The position numbers and the translations under genes were made by a program. A stretch of DNA of 64,000 nucleotides from Sindora glabra (Eukaryota; Streptophyta; Magnoliopsida; Fabales; Fabaceae): positions 19,541,868 to 19,605,867 of the forward strand of contig CM035225.1 in NCBI GenBank assembly GCA_020226215.1, read 5' to 3'. The notes under the pieces are model-generated. The model was not told the origin of the DNA. It searched no databases and worked only from the letters and a program-made list of their open reading frames with translations. Positions 61,161-64,000 of the stretch are shown here, piece after piece (positions within the stretch are counted from its first letter, which is position 1; each line of letters starts with the position of its first letter).

Positions 61161-63261
61161 TGAGAAAGGAAAAGCACACTTGACAAACATGCATAAAGAT
61201 TGAAAAAGTAGTTTTGGTTATTTCTTACTAAATTCTCAATTCAATGACTTATGTAACTCTAATTGGTTTCAATTCATCTGCTTTATATCTTTGCAATAGT
61301 TATGTATCAGAAAGCAAGAAAATTATTTTTAATATTCCAATGAGGACCCTAAGATCATCCTAAATAAGTAGCTGTGGAAAGATATTTGGATCTGATAAGA
61401 AATGTATGGATGAATTTCAAAGAAAACTAAATATAAATTTTTTTAAAGCTATAGATATCCATAAAATAATAATAAATTTCAAAATTAAAATCATGTCTCA
61501 TCTCCGTAAAATTTATAAGAAATTGATAGAAGGAAATGGAGAAAATCCAAATCCATACAAAAAGCAATAGGTTGCATATATACAATGCATGTATTAAAGC
61601 ATGTCTCAATCTTAATAGAGATATGACAAATAGATAGGTTAATATGGATATGAATTAGGTTAAAAGTAGATAAATAATTATTGACTCATTTATATATTTA
61701 TAACCTAATTTCATGGTTCATCCATGATCTTTAGATATATGGTTAGTCTGACTTATCCTATTTATCAATCAGATTATTATTAATATTATTCTATTTCTTA
61801 TTATTTTAGTTAATATTATTTTTTCACTATCATGCAATGTTTTCCATTGCCATTTCAAAATAAAATTATATTATTAAAAAATTTAAACTAAATTTTTATT
61901 CTTTCTTTAAAATTTTAATTTTTTATCTTTTGTGACATAAGTAACCATTTTTTAAATATCATATTTCTTAAAATTAAAATTTATAAAATTAAATATAATT
62001 GATCAAATATTTTAATGTTGGCATACATTAAATAAAAAATTATTTAATTCAAAATTAGCATTACAATAAAATAAAATAATTCAAAATAGTTAAAAACTAT
62101 CGATTTCCCCTTTGATATTGATTAATTTAAAATCTACCTATTAAATCATGCCTGAATGGATTACAGTATACTTTGTCAACAAAAATCATGTATCCAATGT
62201 TTATGTATGCATAATTGTTTTGGATCACTTTACTTTAATCTTGAGATGTTCACATGATATAAAATCGCTTTAATTAAGAAGAACAATATTTAAGATTATT
62301 GTTTATGATATTTTTTAAAAACTAGTTAGTACCTTTAAATTTATTTGTAAATTAAATTTCTATATAATGTAAAAATAAGATTAGTACATGTGGCTAGACT
62401 TGACTTCACTTTTTAAAAATGAGAATCAATACTTTCACACACACACACATATGGATTTTATGGTAGTTTATTCAAGATATATAGTTTATGAATAAATTTG
62501 TAAGATATTTTAATACAATATTTTCCTTATTTATAATATTGATTTGTATAATGCATGAATTAAATTCTTATATATATATGTAAAAGATAAATAATTATCC
62601 ATGGGTTGTCCCATATTAATCCTTATTTCACAAAATCAATAATATCCTAACCTATTTTGACCCTAAAATTAATATGTGTAGATATAGATGGGTTAAAATA
62701 AGAGTGAATATGAATAGATAATGAACATGAGTTAAAATTGCTAGCTTTAAATTCTTACAAGAGTGTGTAGAGCCAATCATGACTATTAAATATTACATTA
62801 ATGGTTAGGAATAACATATAAAGTTATATGTCTTTTTTAAGTCATCATTTTTCATCTTAAAATTTATAAAAATAAATACATAAATAAACTTAAAATTATG
62901 TGAATTTCATACACTATAAAGTTCGGTATAATTATTGATAGCTTAAAAAATTAGCGTAAGGTAAAAAGTCTCAACTAGTATATAGATTTGGAGTACTAAA
63001 AAAGACTTTCGATTTTTGTCTATATGTTAATATCGTAATGCAAGCTCTTACCTTAACAATAGGATCAAATATGAAATACTAGAAATTATATTCTTAAGTT
63101 CAAGACATTGATTTTACATCCAGGAAAAAAATAAGTGTACAATGCTTTTCAAATTATTTTTCAATAAGATCTTGTAGATATAGTTGTAATAAAGGAATAT
63201 ATGTCGCTATTATAGAGTTATGATTCCACATTAATGGATAGATTTTGATAAAAGTTGAAAA
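61161..63261. other. AT-rich sequence, no gene
   Basis: 61160-61290 matches the distal upstream of D. The rest is low-complexity, with a short (CA)n run at about 62435-62448. I see no coding region, RNA gene or defined repeat boundaries. Confidence 0.5.
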
Positions 63262-63960
63262 TGACATCCATATTAATGCAATAACATATTTAAAATTATT
63301 AAGACTACTAAGATGACAATTAGTAAATATCATAAACCCATATTTTGATGCAGTAATATTTTTGAAATTCTTGAGAAGCTTAAGATAATGATTTTCTATT
63401 TAACCGATGTCATAAGGTGCAACATTTAAAGGATGCTGGGAAAATAAAGAAACTTAAAACATTAGTTTTAGAATTAATTGACATTTATTTAGATGTGGTA
63501 GAATTTTTACAATTGTTAGAAAACTTAAGATGATAGTTTTTTGCTTAATTGACATCATAATGTATGATATTTGAAGGTTGTTAAGAAAATGAGAAAATTT
63601 AATATGTTGGTTTTAGAATTAACCAATATCTATTTGTATGTGATTGCATTTTTGAAATTATGAAAAAACTTAAAGCATAGGTTTTTCACTTAATTGACAT
63701 CATAATGTATAACATTTAAAGGTTGTTTGAAAAATAAGGAAACCTAAGATATTAGTTTTAGAATTAATCAATATCTATTTGGATGTAATGTCATTTTTTA
63801 AATTATTAGCAAATATAAGATGCCAATTTTTTACATAACCAACATTAAAATGTATAGTATTCAAAGGTTGCTAGAAAAATAAGAAAACTTAAGATATCGA
63901 TGTTAAACATAATTGACATCTAAATATATTGAAGTTCGGTAAGAGCTATTGACACAATAA
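63262..63960. repeat. Diverged 145-bp dimeric satellite
   Basis: The anchor GACATCATAATGTATARYAT recurs at 63406, 63551, 63696 and 63841, exactly 145 bases apart. A related anchor (ACATYTATTTGGATG) falls 74 bases after each (63480, 63625, 63770, 63915). Each unit is therefore a 74+71 dimer. About five units are visible, the first and last weakest, and the array may extend past the window. Confidence 0.85.
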
Positions 63961-64000
63961 TATTTTTATACTATAAATAAAGTATATCTTATTATTTTTC

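Noticed and set aside
63262..63960. Possible CRISPR array because of regular spacing
   Set aside because: The repeats are about 70-145 bp, diverged throughout and without unique spacers. This is a eukaryotic satellite.
1..64000. tRNA or rRNA genes
   Set aside because: I saw no cloverleaf with conserved A/B boxes and no rRNA-like sequence. The only tRNA-related signals are retroelement primer sites.

Overview
The window looks like nuclear DNA from a eudicot plant. It is AT-rich and full of LTR retrotransposons, MITEs and microsatellites. Its only host genes are intron-containing copies of one plant receptor family. I cannot name the species. Coordinates, repeat boundaries, splice sites and mismatch counts were read by hand.

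Host content. Six copies (A-F) of an LRR receptor-like kinase gene lie on the minus strand. Each has exon 1 (signal peptide, LRRNT domain, four to five LRRs, membrane helix, juxtamembrane region), a phase-0 intron, and exon 2 (degenerate kinase). The domain order and sequence resemble the short LRR-RLKs annotated in Arabidopsis as 'probably inactive' (At5g48380/BIR type). Start codons are at 4755 (A), 26719 (B), 27972 (C), 38983 (D), 53033 (E) and 60846 (F). Only E is close to intact, and it has a 1-base frameshift near its C-terminus. B would encode the same 641-codon length as E if its copia insertion and one in-frame TGA were absent. A, C, D and F are clear pseudogenes. A seventh, E-like copy appears to have been deleted at about 6960-7110, leaving both of its flanks. 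B and F are sisters, and D and E are sisters. The block 6.5-27 kb (deleted copy, spacer, B) matches 49.6-61 kb (E, spacer, F), so a two-gene segment was duplicated.

Mobile content, left to right: decayed copia-A (382-4735) inside copy A; decayed copia-C (7857-15941, minus strand) in the spacer; young copia-B (19440-26625, perfect 5-bp target duplication) inside exon 1 of copy B; a TIR element (about 28490-28984); a CACTA-type terminus (30214); a 5'-truncated non-coding LTR element (about 31640-33681); a 1.4-kb internally deleted copia (35154-36552) inside exon 2 of copy D; a GC-rich hAT-like MITE (37336-37496) in the intron of D; nested LTR-like sequence at 42-49 kb; a non-coding LTR element (53737-56912, minus strand); its solo LTR (60037-60600) in exon 1 of F; and a diverged satellite with a 145-bp period at the right edge.

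Most unusual signal. The transcribed leader of copia-B carries four consecutive hairpins (21028-21320). Three are 35 nt long with a 12-bp stem. All four carry the same 11-nt cap (two bases, then CCC AAA GGG) on stems of different sequence held together partly by G-U pairs. A weaker fifth hairpin lies upstream. This looks like a conserved repeated RNA module. I do not recognise it from described plant copia elements.
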